Below, one piece after another: positions 14,810-25,403 of a stretch of DNA of 30,100 nt. Made by a program: the position numbers and the translations under genes. Every line of letters starts with the position of its first letter. The stretch's first letter is position 1. Under the pieces are notes generated by a model. It searched no databases. It was not told the DNA's origin and worked only from the letters and a program-made list of their open reading frames with translations. The DNA is taken from contig CAYLZN010000026.1 of assembly GCA_964387935.1 (NCBI GenBank), positions 1 to 30,100 of the forward strand, given 5' to 3'. The stretch comes from CAYLZN01 sp964387935. Lineage in GTDB: Bacteria > Acidobacteriota > Vicinamibacteria > Vicinamibacterales > JAFNAJ01.

Positions 14810-16234
14810 TTACTCCCACCTGAACAGCAGCACGGGCGGAATCAGCAGCAGGAAGCTCAGGACCACGAGAATCAGCATCAGCGGAAAGAACCACCGCGCC
14901 CACCGTTCCCACGGGATCTTCGCCGCCCCCAGCACCCCCATCGTCACGGCACTCGTCGGCAGGATCGGGTTGATGAACTCGCACAACTGGAAGGCATACA
15001 CCGCCGTCTGCCGCGTGATGCCGACCAGATCCGCCAGCGGCGCCATGATCGGCATCGTCAGCGCCGCCTGCGCCGTGCCCGAGTGGATGAAGAAGTTGAT
15101 CGCCGACTGGATCAGGAACATCACCTGCGCAATGAACTCCCGCGGCAGCCTCGACAGCGCGGCCGAAGCCCAGGCCAGCAGGGTGTCGAGGATCCGCGCG
15201 TCCTGCGCGATCACCAGCAGCGCCCGCGCGCACGCGACGATGAACACGACGCCCACCATGTCCTTCGCACCGGCCACGAACGTCCGCGCGATGCGGCTTG
15301 GCCCGAGCCCCCCCGCCAGACCCAGGACGATCCCCATGCCGAGGAACAGGACCGCGATCTGATCGATGTACCACTTCCACCGCAGCACCCCGACCACGAG
15401 CAGCACCATCGCCTGCACGAACAGGACGAGCGTCACCACGTGTCGGGCATCCCATCGCTCGTGCTCCCCGGCACCCGGCACCTCGGTGACCTCGCGCGCC
15501 AGATCGATGTCGCGCACCGGACTGATCGTCGGGTCGCGCTTGACCCGGCGCGCGTACCACATCACGTAGGCCACCATCACCGCCGTGCCGACCACCCACG
15601 TGAACAGGCGATACCCGAGCCCCGAGTACAGCGGCACGCCCGCGATGCTCTGCGCGATGCCGACGGTGAACGGGTTGAAGAACGCCGCCGCGAACCCGGC
15701 CGCGGCCCCGAGGAACGGGATCGACGTGCCGACGATCGAGTCGTACCCGAGCCGGCGGGCCAGCGGGATGAACACGAGCACGAACGGAATGACCTCCTCC
15801 GCCATGCCGAAGATCGAGCCGGCCAGCGAGAAGATCACCATGAGCGTCGGGATGAGCAGGCCTTCCAGGTGCGGCCGCGCCGTGATCGCCGCGGTGAGCC
15901 GGCGGATGCCGAAGTCCACCGCGCCGGTCTCCTGGAAGATCCCGAAGCTGCCGCCAATCACGAGCAGGAAACAGACGAGCAGCGCAGCGTCCACGAACCC
16001 GCGGATCGGCGCGACCAGCGCCATCTCGGGACCGAGGTAGACCTTCGGTACCTCGCGGAAGGTGCCGGCCACCGTGACGGTGCGCTCGCCCTCGCTGGTC
16101 TGCACCGTCCGTCGCTCGAACTCGCCCGAGGGGATGACCCACGACGCCGCGAGCACGAGGATGACGAGCGCCATCACGACGACCAGCGTGTGCGGCATCG
16201 CTGGTGCGGACGAAGGTGACGTCGGTGTGGTCAT
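14810..16234 (-). CDS. DcuC/YfcC-family carrier, possible beta-aspartyl dipeptide or amino-acid transporter
   Basis: 474 residues, ~12 hydrophobic segments. After MPHTLVVVMALVILVLAASWVIPSGEFER (TM1 and the WVIPSGEF/Y signature of the YfcC/DcuC family, PF03606), the conserved blocks ALLVCFLLVIGGSFGIFQETGAVD, FSLAGSIFGMAEEVIPFVLVFIPLA, FLGAAAGFAAAFFNPFTVGIAQ and INFFIHSGTAQAALTMPIMAPLADL follow, matching YfcC proteins closely in order. Family members are annotated as C4-dicarboxylate, short-chain fatty acid or basic amino-acid carriers, often without proof. Its place 27 bases after an isoaspartyl dipeptidase, itself after a secreted cyanophycinase, suggests uptake of beta-Asp-Arg dipeptide or of its products. 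Ends against palindrome copy 1. Confidence 0.87.
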   Translation of the reverse strand: MTTPTSPSSAPAMPHTLVVVMALVILVLAASWVIPSGEFERRTVQTSEGERTVTVAGTFREVPKVYLGPEMALVAPIRGFVDAALLVCFLLVIGGSFGIFQETGAVDFGIRRLTAAITARPHLEGLLIPTLMVIFSLAGSIFGMAEEVIPFVLVFIPLARRLGYDSIVGTSIPFLGAAAGFAAAFFNPFTVGIAQSIAGVPLYSGLGYRLFTWVVGTAVMVAYVMWYARRVKRDPTISPVRDIDLAREVTEVPGAGEHERWDARHVVTLVLFVQAMVLLVVGVLRWKWYIDQIAVLFLGMGIVLGLAGGLGPSRIARTFVAGAKDMVGVVFIVACARALLVIAQDARILDTLLAWASAALSRLPREFIAQVMFLIQSAINFFIHSGTAQAALTMPIMAPLADLVGITRQTAVYAFQLCEFINPILPTSAVTMGVLGAAKIPWERWARWFFPLMLILVVLSFLLLIPPVLLFRWE

Positions 16235-16261
16235 GGGCGACCCCGGCGGCGCAGCGTGCGG

Positions 16262-17422
16262 CTACTCGAACGTGCCTCGAACCACCGGCTCCCCCTCGCG
16301 CATGAGCCAGCGGCCCCTGGCGACCACGCCGCGAATCTGCAGGTCGCGATCCAGGAGCACCAGGTCGGCGTCCGCGCCCGCGGCGATTCGTCCCTTGCCG
16401 CGCAGTTTCAGGAGGCGCGCCGGGTTCTCCGTGATCGTTCCGAGGGCCGTGGCGAGAGGCACGCCTTCCTGCTGCACGGCGTCGCGGACCTCGGCGAACA
16501 GGCTCGTCATCCGGCCGACCTCGAGGCGCTGGAGTCGCCCCTGGGCGTCGAATGAGGGCAGGCTGCCCTGGCCGTCGGATGTGAACGTGATCTGCCCGGC
16601 GTCCACGCCGGCGTCGAGCATGCGGCGCAATCCCTGGCTGCTCTTGACCTCGCCCTCCTCGAAGAAAGCCGGCACGCTGGAGGTCGTGAGGTCCACGGCG
16701 CCGCCCGCCTTGGCCCAGGCGATCCCTTCCTCGAACAGCCACGGGTTGCGGTTGATGTGGGTCGGCAGGAACTGCGACACGGGAATCTCGGTCTCCTCGA
16801 CCAGACGCCGAAGCAGCGACAGGCCGCGGCGGCCGTCACCCATGTGGACATTGACCACGCCCGCCTTGCCGGACAGGATGCCGCCGCGCCGTGCCTCCGC
16901 CGCGACACGCGCGAACTCGTCGAAGGTGGGCTGCGTCGAGCGATGGTCCGAGAGGGCCACCTCGCCCACGCCGATGACCTTGTCGATGAACAGCAGGTCC
17001 GATTCGATCGCGCCGGTGAGCGTCCGGACGGGCACCGCGTAGTGCCCCGTCCACATGAACGCCGTGATCCCTTCCTCGTCGAGCCCTCGCACCTTGGCCA
17101 GCAGCGCGCCGAGACTGCGCGTCACGCCATCCGTACCGAGGCAGCCGACGACCGTCGTCACGCCGCCGCGGATGGCGTTCGACAGCAGCAGTTCCGGCGT
17201 GCGCGTGGCATAGCCGCCCTCCCCGCCACCGCCCGTCACGTGCACGTGCCCGTCGATGAACCCCGGCACGATCGTGAGCCCCGTCGCGTCCTCGGTGTCG
17301 CAGTACGCGTCGGGCACCCGGATGTCCCGCTCGACGCGCTCGACGCGCCCCCCGGCCACGAGGAGGTCGGCACGCCCCAGCGGGGCAGGCGCGAGGATCT
17401 CAGCGTTCTTCAGCACGAACAT
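16262..17422 (-). CDS. iadA: Isoaspartyl (beta-aspartyl) dipeptidase
   Basis: 386 residues, E. coli IadA being ~390. Hydrolyses beta-aspartyl dipeptides, releasing aspartate and the partner residue (arginine in the cyanophycin case). Amidohydrolase metal ligands are visible: H59 and H61 (GFIDGHVHV), H193 (VNVHMGDG), H222 (PTHINRN) and D283 (FTSDGQGS). The substrate loop GGGGEGG (E68) and Y128 (TGHYAVP) match the family. At the bridging position, where E. coli IadA has a carboxylated lysine, the stretch VIGVGEVALSDHR offers E154 instead. GGAG lies 7 bases before ATG 17422 and TACACT at 17455-17450 is a possible own -10 box. Cytoplasmic, no signal peptide. Confidence 0.9.
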   Translation of the reverse strand: MFVLKNAEILAPAPLGRADLLVAGGRVERVERDIRVPDAYCDTEDATGLTIVPGFIDGHVHVTGGGGEGGYATRTPELLLSNAIRGGVTTVVGCLGTDGVTRSLGALLAKVRGLDEEGITAFMWTGHYAVPVRTLTGAIESDLLFIDKVIGVGEVALSDHRSTQPTFDEFARVAAEARRGGILSGKAGVVNVHMGDGRRGLSLLRRLVEETEIPVSQFLPTHINRNPWLFEEGIAWAKAGGAVDLTTSSVPAFFEEGEVKSSQGLRRMLDAGVDAGQITFTSDGQGSLPSFDAQGRLQRLEVGRMTSLFAEVRDAVQQEGVPLATALGTITENPARLLKLRGKGRIAAGADADLVLLDRDLQIRGVVARGRWLMREGEPVVRGTFE

Positions 17423-17468
17423 GCGATCGCTCCGTCGAAATCCGGCGCGAGTGTAGCAGACAACCGCG

Positions 17469-18425
17469 TCACCGCGGCGCGCAGTGCTCCGCCGCCGTGG
17501 AGGCCGCAGGTGGGTCCAGCCTCACGACCACCCGCTTGTCGAGATCGTACGTCGCTCCCGCGCGCAGGACGTCGAGGCGAAGCTCGCTCCCGCTCAGCGC
17601 GAGGCTCCCGGCGTCGCGCCTGACGCGCGCCCGGCTGGCGTCGAACACCAGCACCGGCCCGTCGCCGACCACCTCGAACTGCCGGCCGGGCTTCACCCAC
17701 GTAGCGGTGGACTCGTCGATCGCCACCCCGAGCAGGCGCGGATGCTCCAGCACGAGGCTGATCAGCCGGTTGTGACGTCGTCTCCTGGCGAAGTGCTGAT
17801 CGACGATCACGTCGTCCAGCAGGCCGAGCCCGTCACTGGTCACCACGTTGTCGGCTTCAATCGTCTGCCAGTTCTCGTCCTTCGACAGCGGACGCTTCTC
17901 GTCGCCGGTGATCATCACGCGGCTCATCACGGCGGCACCGGCACTCGTGCCCGCGATGACCGCACCGTCCTGGTACATCTGCCGCACCCTCTGCTCGAGG
18001 CGTGTGCCGTGCAGCACGGCCATCAGACGTGCCTGGTCGCCGCCGCCGAAGTAGACGCCCGTGGCGCCCTCGGTCCGGGCGATGACGGCGTCAGTGTCGG
18101 CGCCTGCCCGATCCGACGCCATCAGCTCGACGTGCCCGAGCCCGAGCGCCTTGAACTCCGCCTCGAGCTCGGCACCCGCTTCCTGGCGTTCGCTCGCCTG
18201 CGGGAACACCAGCATCCTGCCCTGACGTCCTCCCGCCAGACAGGCAATCAGCCCCATGATCGAGGCCGGCCTCGTCCCGCCACCGATGATCACGAGGTGC
18301 CCGCGCGGTGCGGTCAGCGCCGCCTGGGCGGGAGCCGCTTCGGCGCCGACGAGCGACCAGGAGAGGATCGAACACGTGAGAAGGGGGACGGAAACGAGCC
18401 GGGTCGGCCCAAGGCGATGCCACAT
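17469..18425 (-). CDS. Secreted cyanophycinase (peptidase S51)
   Basis: 318 residues from ATG 18425; the open frame runs further upstream but that part overlaps the divergent gene. A signal peptide (LVSVPLLTCSILSWSLVGAEAAPAQA) precedes LVIIGGGTRP, the first strand of the S51 fold. Family motifs: VYFGGGDQARL (glycine-rich GGDQ loop), AVIAGTSAGAAVMS with nucleophile S161, and GLGLLDDVIVDQHFARRRRHNRL, the conserved D-Q-H-F...R..R..RL block. An export signal makes it resemble extracellular cyanophycinases (CphE type), which cut the polymer multi-L-arginyl-poly-aspartate to beta-Asp-Arg dipeptides. 46 bases separate it from the dipeptidase gene. It could act on other beta-aspartyl peptides or be an alpha-aspartyl S51 peptidase; the Q-H-F-x-x-R block favours cyanophycinase. 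Confidence 0.85.
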   Translation of the reverse strand: MWHRLGPTRLVSVPLLTCSILSWSLVGAEAAPAQAALTAPRGHLVIIGGGTRPASIMGLIACLAGGRQGRMLVFPQASERQEAGAELEAEFKALGLGHVELMASDRAGADTDAVIARTEGATGVYFGGGDQARLMAVLHGTRLEQRVRQMYQDGAVIAGTSAGAAVMSRVMITGDEKRPLSKDENWQTIEADNVVTSDGLGLLDDVIVDQHFARRRRHNRLISLVLEHPRLLGVAIDESTATWVKPGRQFEVVGDGPVLVFDASRARVRRDAGSLALSGSELRLDVLRAGATYDLDKRVVVRLDPPAASTAAEHCAPR

Positions 18426-18433
18426 GGTGGGAC

Positions 18434-18461
18434 ATGATACGAGGCCGGAAGCGAGTACCAT
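18434..18461. promoter_or_regulatory. Back-to-back -10 boxes of divergent, apparently leaderless genes
   Basis: TATCAT on the minus strand (18439-18434) lies 8 bases before the cyanophycinase ATG, and TACCAT on the plus strand (18456-18461) lies 7 bases before the aldose epimerase ATG. Neither gene has a Shine-Dalgarno. Only 43 bases lie between the two start codons, so the -35 region of each gene falls at or within the other's -10 region or coding start, and the two promoters cannot easily fire at once. Confidence 0.45.
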
Positions 18462-18468
18462 AGCGGGC

Positions 18469-19644
18469 ATGTCCGCTGCGTCTTCCCGAGCCCTGCTGAT
18501 GTCGATGCTCCCGCTCACCCTGCTGGCGGCCGGCGGCGCGGCGCACGCCCGCCAGTCCGGCTCCCTTTCCCCGAACGCGAGGGCGACCGTGACACGCGCC
18601 TCCTTTGGTACGCTGCCAGACGGCACGACCGTTGACGTCCTCACGCTGACCAACGCCAACGGCGTAGAGCTCCGGGCGATCACCTACGGCGCCACGATCG
18701 TCTCGCTGCGCGTGCCCGATCGCCAGGGCCGGTTCGACGACATCGTCCTCGGACACGACCGCCTCGAAGGCTATCTCTCCAGCTCCCCGTACTTCGGCTC
18801 GATTGTCGGGCGCTACGCGAACCGGATCGCGAAGGGGCGCTTCGTGCTCGACGGCAGGACGTACACCCTGGCGACCAACAACGATGCCAACCACCTGCAC
18901 GGGGGTGTGCGCGGGTTCGACAAGATCGTGTGGAAGGCCGAACCCGTGGAGGTTGCGGACGCCGTGGCCGTGGCCTTGTCGATGGTCAGCCCCGATGGCG
19001 ACGAGGGGTATCCGGGCACGCTGAAGGTGCGCGTGACCTACACCCTCACGAACGCGAACGCCCTCATCGTGGACTACGAGGCCACGACCGACACGGCGAC
19101 GCCCGTCAACCTGTCACAGCACGCCTACTTCAACCTGGCCGGCGACGGGTCGGGCGACATCCTCGGGCACATCCTCGCGATCGACGCCGATCGTTACACG
19201 CCCGTCGATGCCACCCTCATCCCGACGGGCGAGATCGCCCCGGTCGACGGGACGCCGCTCGATTTCCGGAAGCCCACCGCGATCGGCGCGCGCATCGGCT
19301 CGGACCACGAACAGCTCCGGCGCGGAAAGGGCTACGACCACAACTTCGTGCTCACGCGACCAGGCCAGGGCCTCGCGCGCGCCGCGCGCGTCGTCGAGCC
19401 GAAGACCGGCCGCACGCTCGAGATCGCGACCACGGAGCCGGGGATCCAGTTCTACTCCGGGAACTTCCTGGACGGGACGATCACGGGCAAGGCGGGACAC
19501 GTCTACCGGCAGCGCACGGGCTTCTGCCTCGAGACGCAGCACTTCCCGGATTCGCCGAACCAGCCGGCGTTTCCCTCGACGATTCTCAGGCCCGGCGAGA
19601 CCTTCCGGTCCCGCACCGTGTTCACGTTCGGGGTAGAACGGTGA
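18469..19644 (+). CDS. galM: Aldose 1-epimerase (mutarotase), exported
   Basis: 391 residues from ATG 18469. The N-terminus MSAASSRALLMSMLPLTLLAAGGAAHA is a signal peptide with an AHA cleavage site, so the enzyme acts in the periplasm. It interconverts alpha and beta anomers of galactose, glucose or arabinose. Conserved family motifs are present: GRYANRIAKGRF, NHLHGG (H142, H144), VNLSQHAYFNLAG with catalytic acid H218, TTEPGIQFYSGNFLDG and ETQHFPDSPNQPAFPS with catalytic base E355. It stands divergent to the cyanophycinase and converges with the arabinose operon, where an exported mutarotase would prepare freed L-arabinose for the symporter. Confidence 0.92.
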   Translation: MSAASSRALLMSMLPLTLLAAGGAAHARQSGSLSPNARATVTRASFGTLPDGTTVDVLTLTNANGVELRAITYGATIVSLRVPDRQGRFDDIVLGHDRLEGYLSSSPYFGSIVGRYANRIAKGRFVLDGRTYTLATNNDANHLHGGVRGFDKIVWKAEPVEVADAVAVALSMVSPDGDEGYPGTLKVRVTYTLTNANALIVDYEATTDTATPVNLSQHAYFNLAGDGSGDILGHILAIDADRYTPVDATLIPTGEIAPVDGTPLDFRKPTAIGARIGSDHEQLRRGKGYDHNFVLTRPGQGLARAARVVEPKTGRTLEIATTEPGIQFYSGNFLDGTITGKAGHVYRQRTGFCLETQHFPDSPNQPAFPSTILRPGETFRSRTVFTFGVER

Positions 19645-19652
19645 GAGGGAGG

Positions 19653-19671
19653 CCGGCCCTCAAAGGGCCGG
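19653..19671. terminator. Hairpin between convergent genes
   Basis: CCGGCCCT (19653-19660) and AGGGCCGG (19664-19671) pair around CAA. No T-run follows on either strand, so it may stall rather than end transcription. It lies 8 bases after the aldose epimerase stop and 54 bases from the isomerase stop on the other strand. Confidence 0.4.
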
Positions 19672-19725
19672 TCCTCCGAACCCCGGCCTCGGCCCCGCGC
19701 CCTGAGCCTTGGGCCCTGGGTCTGC

Positions 19726-21138
19726 TCAACTCAGATGGTGATACACCTCCCACCGCAGGTACGTGTCCATGGCATCGTCCAGAGCGTCGGCGACCTGCGC
19801 GCGTGTGGCGGCCACGTGGTGCTCGAAGCCGTTGCGGCAGACGAACCGCAGGAGATCCTGGAAGCGCGGCACCTCGATGACCCCAAAGCCGCCGAACGTC
19901 TCCAGGCGGTCGTCGGTGAAGCGGCCCTCGCCGACGTATGCGCCGATGGTGCCCCTCAGGTCGTCGGTGGACACGCGGCAGAAGGTGAATGGCCCCGGAG
20001 CAATGCGCCCGACGATCGTCCCGAACGTGTTCTCCTTGCCGACCGTGCCCGCGATGATCTCCTGGTAGTCCATGCGCTGCTCGCCGAAGAACGCCTTCGG
20101 CAGGTTCGAGCAGTGGAAGACCACGCCCTTGTCGCGGTGCTCCCCGTAGTTGTTGTTCCAATCGAGCAGCGCCGCCGGCTGACCTGATGCCGCCTGCAGG
20201 GCGTACATCCCGACCAGGCCCGCGATGTCCGTTTCACAGGCGCTGGGCAGCAGCGAGTTCGACATCATGCTCATGAGCGTGCAGGGCACGACGCCGTAGA
20301 ACTCCTCGAGGGCCGTCCAGCACTGGATGGCCGTCGCCGTCAACTGCTTCTCCTCCATCCAGCGGTCGATCGCCACGCCCAGCTTGGCCATCTTCAGCAG
20401 GCTCGGCGCGGGAACGCCTTCGACGCTGGTGTAGCCGCGGATGACCTCCAGCTTCGCGGTGACGGCCGCGTCCGAGTCGCCCATCCGCTGCACCCAGCCC
20501 AGGGCCTCCGACAGATCCAGCGTTTCGACGGAGATGCCGGCCTGTTCGAGCAGCTTCTCGCTGTACCGCACCGTGTTGAACGCGGCTGGCCTGGCCCCGA
20601 TCGCCCCGATGCGGGCGCCCTTCATCTGGCGCACGACCCGGCAGGTCGCAGCGAACCGTCGCAGATCCTCGGCGAACGACGGGCTGGACGGCGCCACCGT
20701 GTGGAGCCTCGTCAGCGAGTAATCGATGCCGTACTGCCGCAGATTGTTGCAGACCGACATCTTGCCGCAGAAGCTGTCGCGCCTGAACTGGATGCCCATG
20801 CGGTCACCCACGTCGCCGAAGGCGTGGACGAGCACCGGGACGCCAAGCCCGGCCCAGCGCAGCGCGTTGGCAACCGCGCGCTCGTCGCCGAAGTTGGGAA
20901 GCGTCACCAGGACACCATCGATCTCGTCCCGGCGGGCGCGGAACAGGTCGGCGCAGGCGCGGGCGTCCGTCAGGCTCTCGACGGCCCCGTACTTCGTGGC
21001 GTCCACTGCCAGCGCGATGGGGCGAATGCCTTCCCGCTCCAGCACGCCGAGCACCTCCGCACGACCCTCCGAGCAGAGGTGCCCGGGGAAGAAACCCCGG
21101 TTCCCGACGATCACGCCCAATGTCGTTGGCCTGCTCAC
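19726..21138 (-). CDS. L-fucose/L-arabinose isomerase-family protein, probable alternative arabinose isomerase
   Basis: 470 residues from GTG 21138, which overlaps the GH127 stop by three bases (GTGA) with GGAGGG 4 bases upstream; the longer open frame upstream is a shadow of GH127. N-terminal Rossmann-like half (TTLGVIVGNRGFFPGHL, VLVTLPNFGDERAV), then the C-terminal isomerase half: MSMMSNSLLPSACETDIAG with metal-ligand candidate E302, ALLDWNNNYGEHRDKGVVFHCSN with D326 and H342. This is the FucI/AraA superfamily, but not the classical AraA length or signatures. As the only isomerase in a cluster with ribulokinase and ribulose-5-phosphate 4-epimerase, it probably turns L-arabinose into L-ribulose. 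Alternatives are L-fucose or another 6-deoxy/pentose substrate. Confidence 0.8.
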   Translation of the reverse strand: MSRPTTLGVIVGNRGFFPGHLCSEGRAEVLGVLEREGIRPIALAVDATKYGAVESLTDARACADLFRARRDEIDGVLVTLPNFGDERAVANALRWAGLGVPVLVHAFGDVGDRMGIQFRRDSFCGKMSVCNNLRQYGIDYSLTRLHTVAPSSPSFAEDLRRFAATCRVVRQMKGARIGAIGARPAAFNTVRYSEKLLEQAGISVETLDLSEALGWVQRMGDSDAAVTAKLEVIRGYTSVEGVPAPSLLKMAKLGVAIDRWMEEKQLTATAIQCWTALEEFYGVVPCTLMSMMSNSLLPSACETDIAGLVGMYALQAASGQPAALLDWNNNYGEHRDKGVVFHCSNLPKAFFGEQRMDYQEIIAGTVGKENTFGTIVGRIAPGPFTFCRVSTDDLRGTIGAYVGEGRFTDDRLETFGGFGVIEVPRFQDLLRFVCRNGFEHHVAATRAQVADALDDAMDTYLRWEVYHHLS

Positions 21139-23612
21139 TTGACCCTCCACTCCTGCACGCCGCTCGAGAACCGGGGCTGCGCCGTGATCTCGAGGCGCAG
21201 CCCGGGTGTCTCGACGGGCGCGAACCTCACCGCGTTGTAGCGGTCCTTCTCGACGCCGTACGAGTCCTCGGGCTCGACGGGCCTCCACTGCTCGCCGTCC
21301 TTGTAGAGCACACGCCATGATGCCGGCAGGCGGACCTCGCCGCGCCCGGTGTCGTCGAACCAGTAGACGTCGACCCTCGACACCGTGGCCGGCGTCTCGA
21401 AGGCGTACTCGATCCACTCGGTCGTGCCCCGACGCGGCCAGAACGAGAATGGCGCGGTGCTGTCGTTCGACCCGCGCGGCTCCTCGGCGTCGTTGATGCC
21501 GAACGGGTTGCGACCGGCCGAGACGGACACCTTGCTCGTGGTGGCCAGCGTCGGCCACGGCGTGGGCGCCGCCAGCGCGTCCGACGTCGGCAGCCACACG
21601 ATCATCTGGCCGCGCCCGCGATTGGCCCAGGCATGGTAAGGAATGGCGGTGAACGGCTGGGTGGCCCGCTGCAGGCGTCCGTTGGCGTCGTACGACAGCG
21701 CGACGGCCGTGCCGGTCACCACCTGGACGCCGTTCAGGAGCGACGCCCTGAATTCGGTGCCGAGCGGGCTCGCCTCGGAGAGCACGAGGTTTCTCACGCG
21801 GCCGCCCGGGTTGTCGGGCCACTCGGCCGCGAACACGATCGGGCCGCGCTGCAGGGCGATGCGGCCACGATTGGCGTCGACGCGCGGGTGCGCCACGACC
21901 CGCCGCACGGGCATCGGCAGCGACAGCGAGATCGTATCCCCGGCCTTCCAGGTACGGTCCAGCCGCACATACCCCTTGTCGAGCGCGAGGGTCGCCGGCT
22001 GCCCGTTCACCGCGATCGCGGGCGCCGCGCCCGCATCATCTGCGAAGCGATACAGGTCCCCGGGGACGGGTTCGTTGCGGGCCCAGCCGGGAATGCGCAC
22101 GTTCACCGCGAACCGCGCGGGCGTGCGCGGTGTCACGCGCAGCATGACCGCGCCCTCCCACGGGTAACGCGTCTCCTGTCGCACCGTGACGGTGCCGGCG
22201 GCCGGCAGCTCGATGTCCGCCGTGCCCTGCGCGAACAGGTTGACGTACAGCGTGTCACCCGACGTCGCGTAGACGTAGCCCGGCACGGAGGCCAGGAACC
22301 GCGTGATGTTCCCAGGGCAGCAGGCCACGCCGAACCACGGGCTGCGCGCGTGCTGGCCGTTGGATTCGAGCGGGTTGGGATAGAAGAAGGTCTTCCCGTC
22401 GAGCGCCACGCCCGAGAGCAGCCCGTTGTAGAGCGTGCGCTCCATGACGTCGATGTACTTCGCGTCCGCGTGCAGCAGGAACAGCCGGTGATTCCAGTAG
22501 TCGTGGCCGATCGCCGCGCACGTCTCGTTGTAGGCGGTCATGTTGGGCAGCTCGTAGTCGCCGCCGAAGGCCTCGCCGCGCCCGCTCGACCCGATGCCGC
22601 CCGTGATGTAGAGCTTCCGGCCGACGACGTTCTGCCAGATCGCGTCGGAGGCCTTGATGTAGGACGTGTCCCCGGTGAGCGCCGCGACGTCCGCCATGCC
22701 GGAGTACATGTAGGTGGCGCGCACCGCATGCCCCACCGCTTCGGTCTGGTCCACCACGGGCAGGTGCGCCTGGTTGTAGGTGAGGCCGCGCGGGTTGGTC
22801 TTCTCGCCGGGCCGCGGGCCCCGCTCGTCGAGCAGGAACTTCGCCAGCGTCAGGTAGCGCTCGTCGCCGGTCACGCGATACAGCCTGGCGAGGCCCATCT
22901 CGGTGATCTGGTGGCCCGGCCAGATGGACGCCTTGCCAGGGCCGAACGTGTCGACGAGCAGGTTGGCGCTGCGAATGGCCACATCGAGCAGCGCACGCTT
23001 GCCGGTCGCCAGGTAGTGTGCGACGGCGGCCTCGTACAGGTGCCCCAGGTTGTACAGCTCGTGGCTGTCGTCGCGCTCGAGCTCCCACCGCGTCTTCCCG
23101 GCCCACGGATGCGGGTGCGCCGGATCGATGGCGCGGGTCGTGTACAGATAGCCGTCCTTCTCCTGCGCCGCCGCGATCTGCTCGATGAGCCCGTCGATGT
23201 ACGCGTCGAGTTTCGGATCCGGGTGCACGCTGAGGGAGTAGGACGCGCCCTCGATGACCTTGTAGAGATCGGTGTCGTCGAACGGGTAGCCCGGCGGCTT
23301 CGTGTTTTCCAGCGGCTCGCTGCGGAGCGCCCTGGCCGCACGGACGAAGTTGTCGAGGCGCCCGCTGGTCTCGCACATCTGGAAGGCGAACGGAATGGTC
23401 TCCGTCCGGTTGGTCTCGATGCGCGGACGCCAGAACTCGTCGTCGAGATGGACCGCGGTGAAGGGAACCGGGCGGACGGGATAGTCGCGGGCAGGACGTG
23501 GAGGACGTGCTCCGCCCGCGGGAGGCTGCTCCCCGGAGAGGAACGTCGCGCCCGCACCCCAGAGAGCCGCGGTGACGGCCACCGCCGCCCCGACCAGGCC
23601 CGCACGTGTCAT
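21135..23612 (-). CDS. GH127 beta-L-arabinofuranosidase with C-terminal F5/8-like domain
   Basis: 825 residues. Starts with a signal peptide (GLVGAAVAVTAALWGAGATFLSG), so it works in the periplasm or outside. The (alpha/alpha)6 barrel has the GH127 zinc-thiolate site: E363 and C365 (AYNETCAAIG) and C431-C432 (ACCPGN), matching Glu338, Cys340, Cys417 and Cys418 of Bifidobacterium HypBA1, where Cys417 is the nucleophile. HELYNLGHLYEAA and WPGHQITEMGLARLY are also conserved. The last ~150 residues (WIEYAFETPATVSRVDVYWFDD) look like a discoidin/F5-8 carbohydrate-binding sandwich. It releases L-arabinose from arabino-oligosaccharides. ATG 23612 has GGGAGGG 3 bases upstream and lies 9 bases after the symporter stop. 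Confidence 0.92.
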   Translation of the reverse strand: MTRAGLVGAAVAVTAALWGAGATFLSGEQPPAGGARPPRPARDYPVRPVPFTAVHLDDEFWRPRIETNRTETIPFAFQMCETSGRLDNFVRAARALRSEPLENTKPPGYPFDDTDLYKVIEGASYSLSVHPDPKLDAYIDGLIEQIAAAQEKDGYLYTTRAIDPAHPHPWAGKTRWELERDDSHELYNLGHLYEAAVAHYLATGKRALLDVAIRSANLLVDTFGPGKASIWPGHQITEMGLARLYRVTGDERYLTLAKFLLDERGPRPGEKTNPRGLTYNQAHLPVVDQTEAVGHAVRATYMYSGMADVAALTGDTSYIKASDAIWQNVVGRKLYITGGIGSSGRGEAFGGDYELPNMTAYNETCAAIGHDYWNHRLFLLHADAKYIDVMERTLYNGLLSGVALDGKTFFYPNPLESNGQHARSPWFGVACCPGNITRFLASVPGYVYATSGDTLYVNLFAQGTADIELPAAGTVTVRQETRYPWEGAVMLRVTPRTPARFAVNVRIPGWARNEPVPGDLYRFADDAGAAPAIAVNGQPATLALDKGYVRLDRTWKAGDTISLSLPMPVRRVVAHPRVDANRGRIALQRGPIVFAAEWPDNPGGRVRNLVLSEASPLGTEFRASLLNGVQVVTGTAVALSYDANGRLQRATQPFTAIPYHAWANRGRGQMIVWLPTSDALAAPTPWPTLATTSKVSVSAGRNPFGINDAEEPRGSNDSTAPFSFWPRRGTTEWIEYAFETPATVSRVDVYWFDDTGRGEVRLPASWRVLYKDGEQWRPVEPEDSYGVEKDRYNAVRFAPVETPGLRLEITAQPRFSSGVQEWRVK

Positions 23613-23621
23613 CTGCCCTCC

Positions 23622-25385
<1,764 letters not shown>

Positions 25386-25403
25386 CGTGGGAGGTCCAGT
25401 CCG

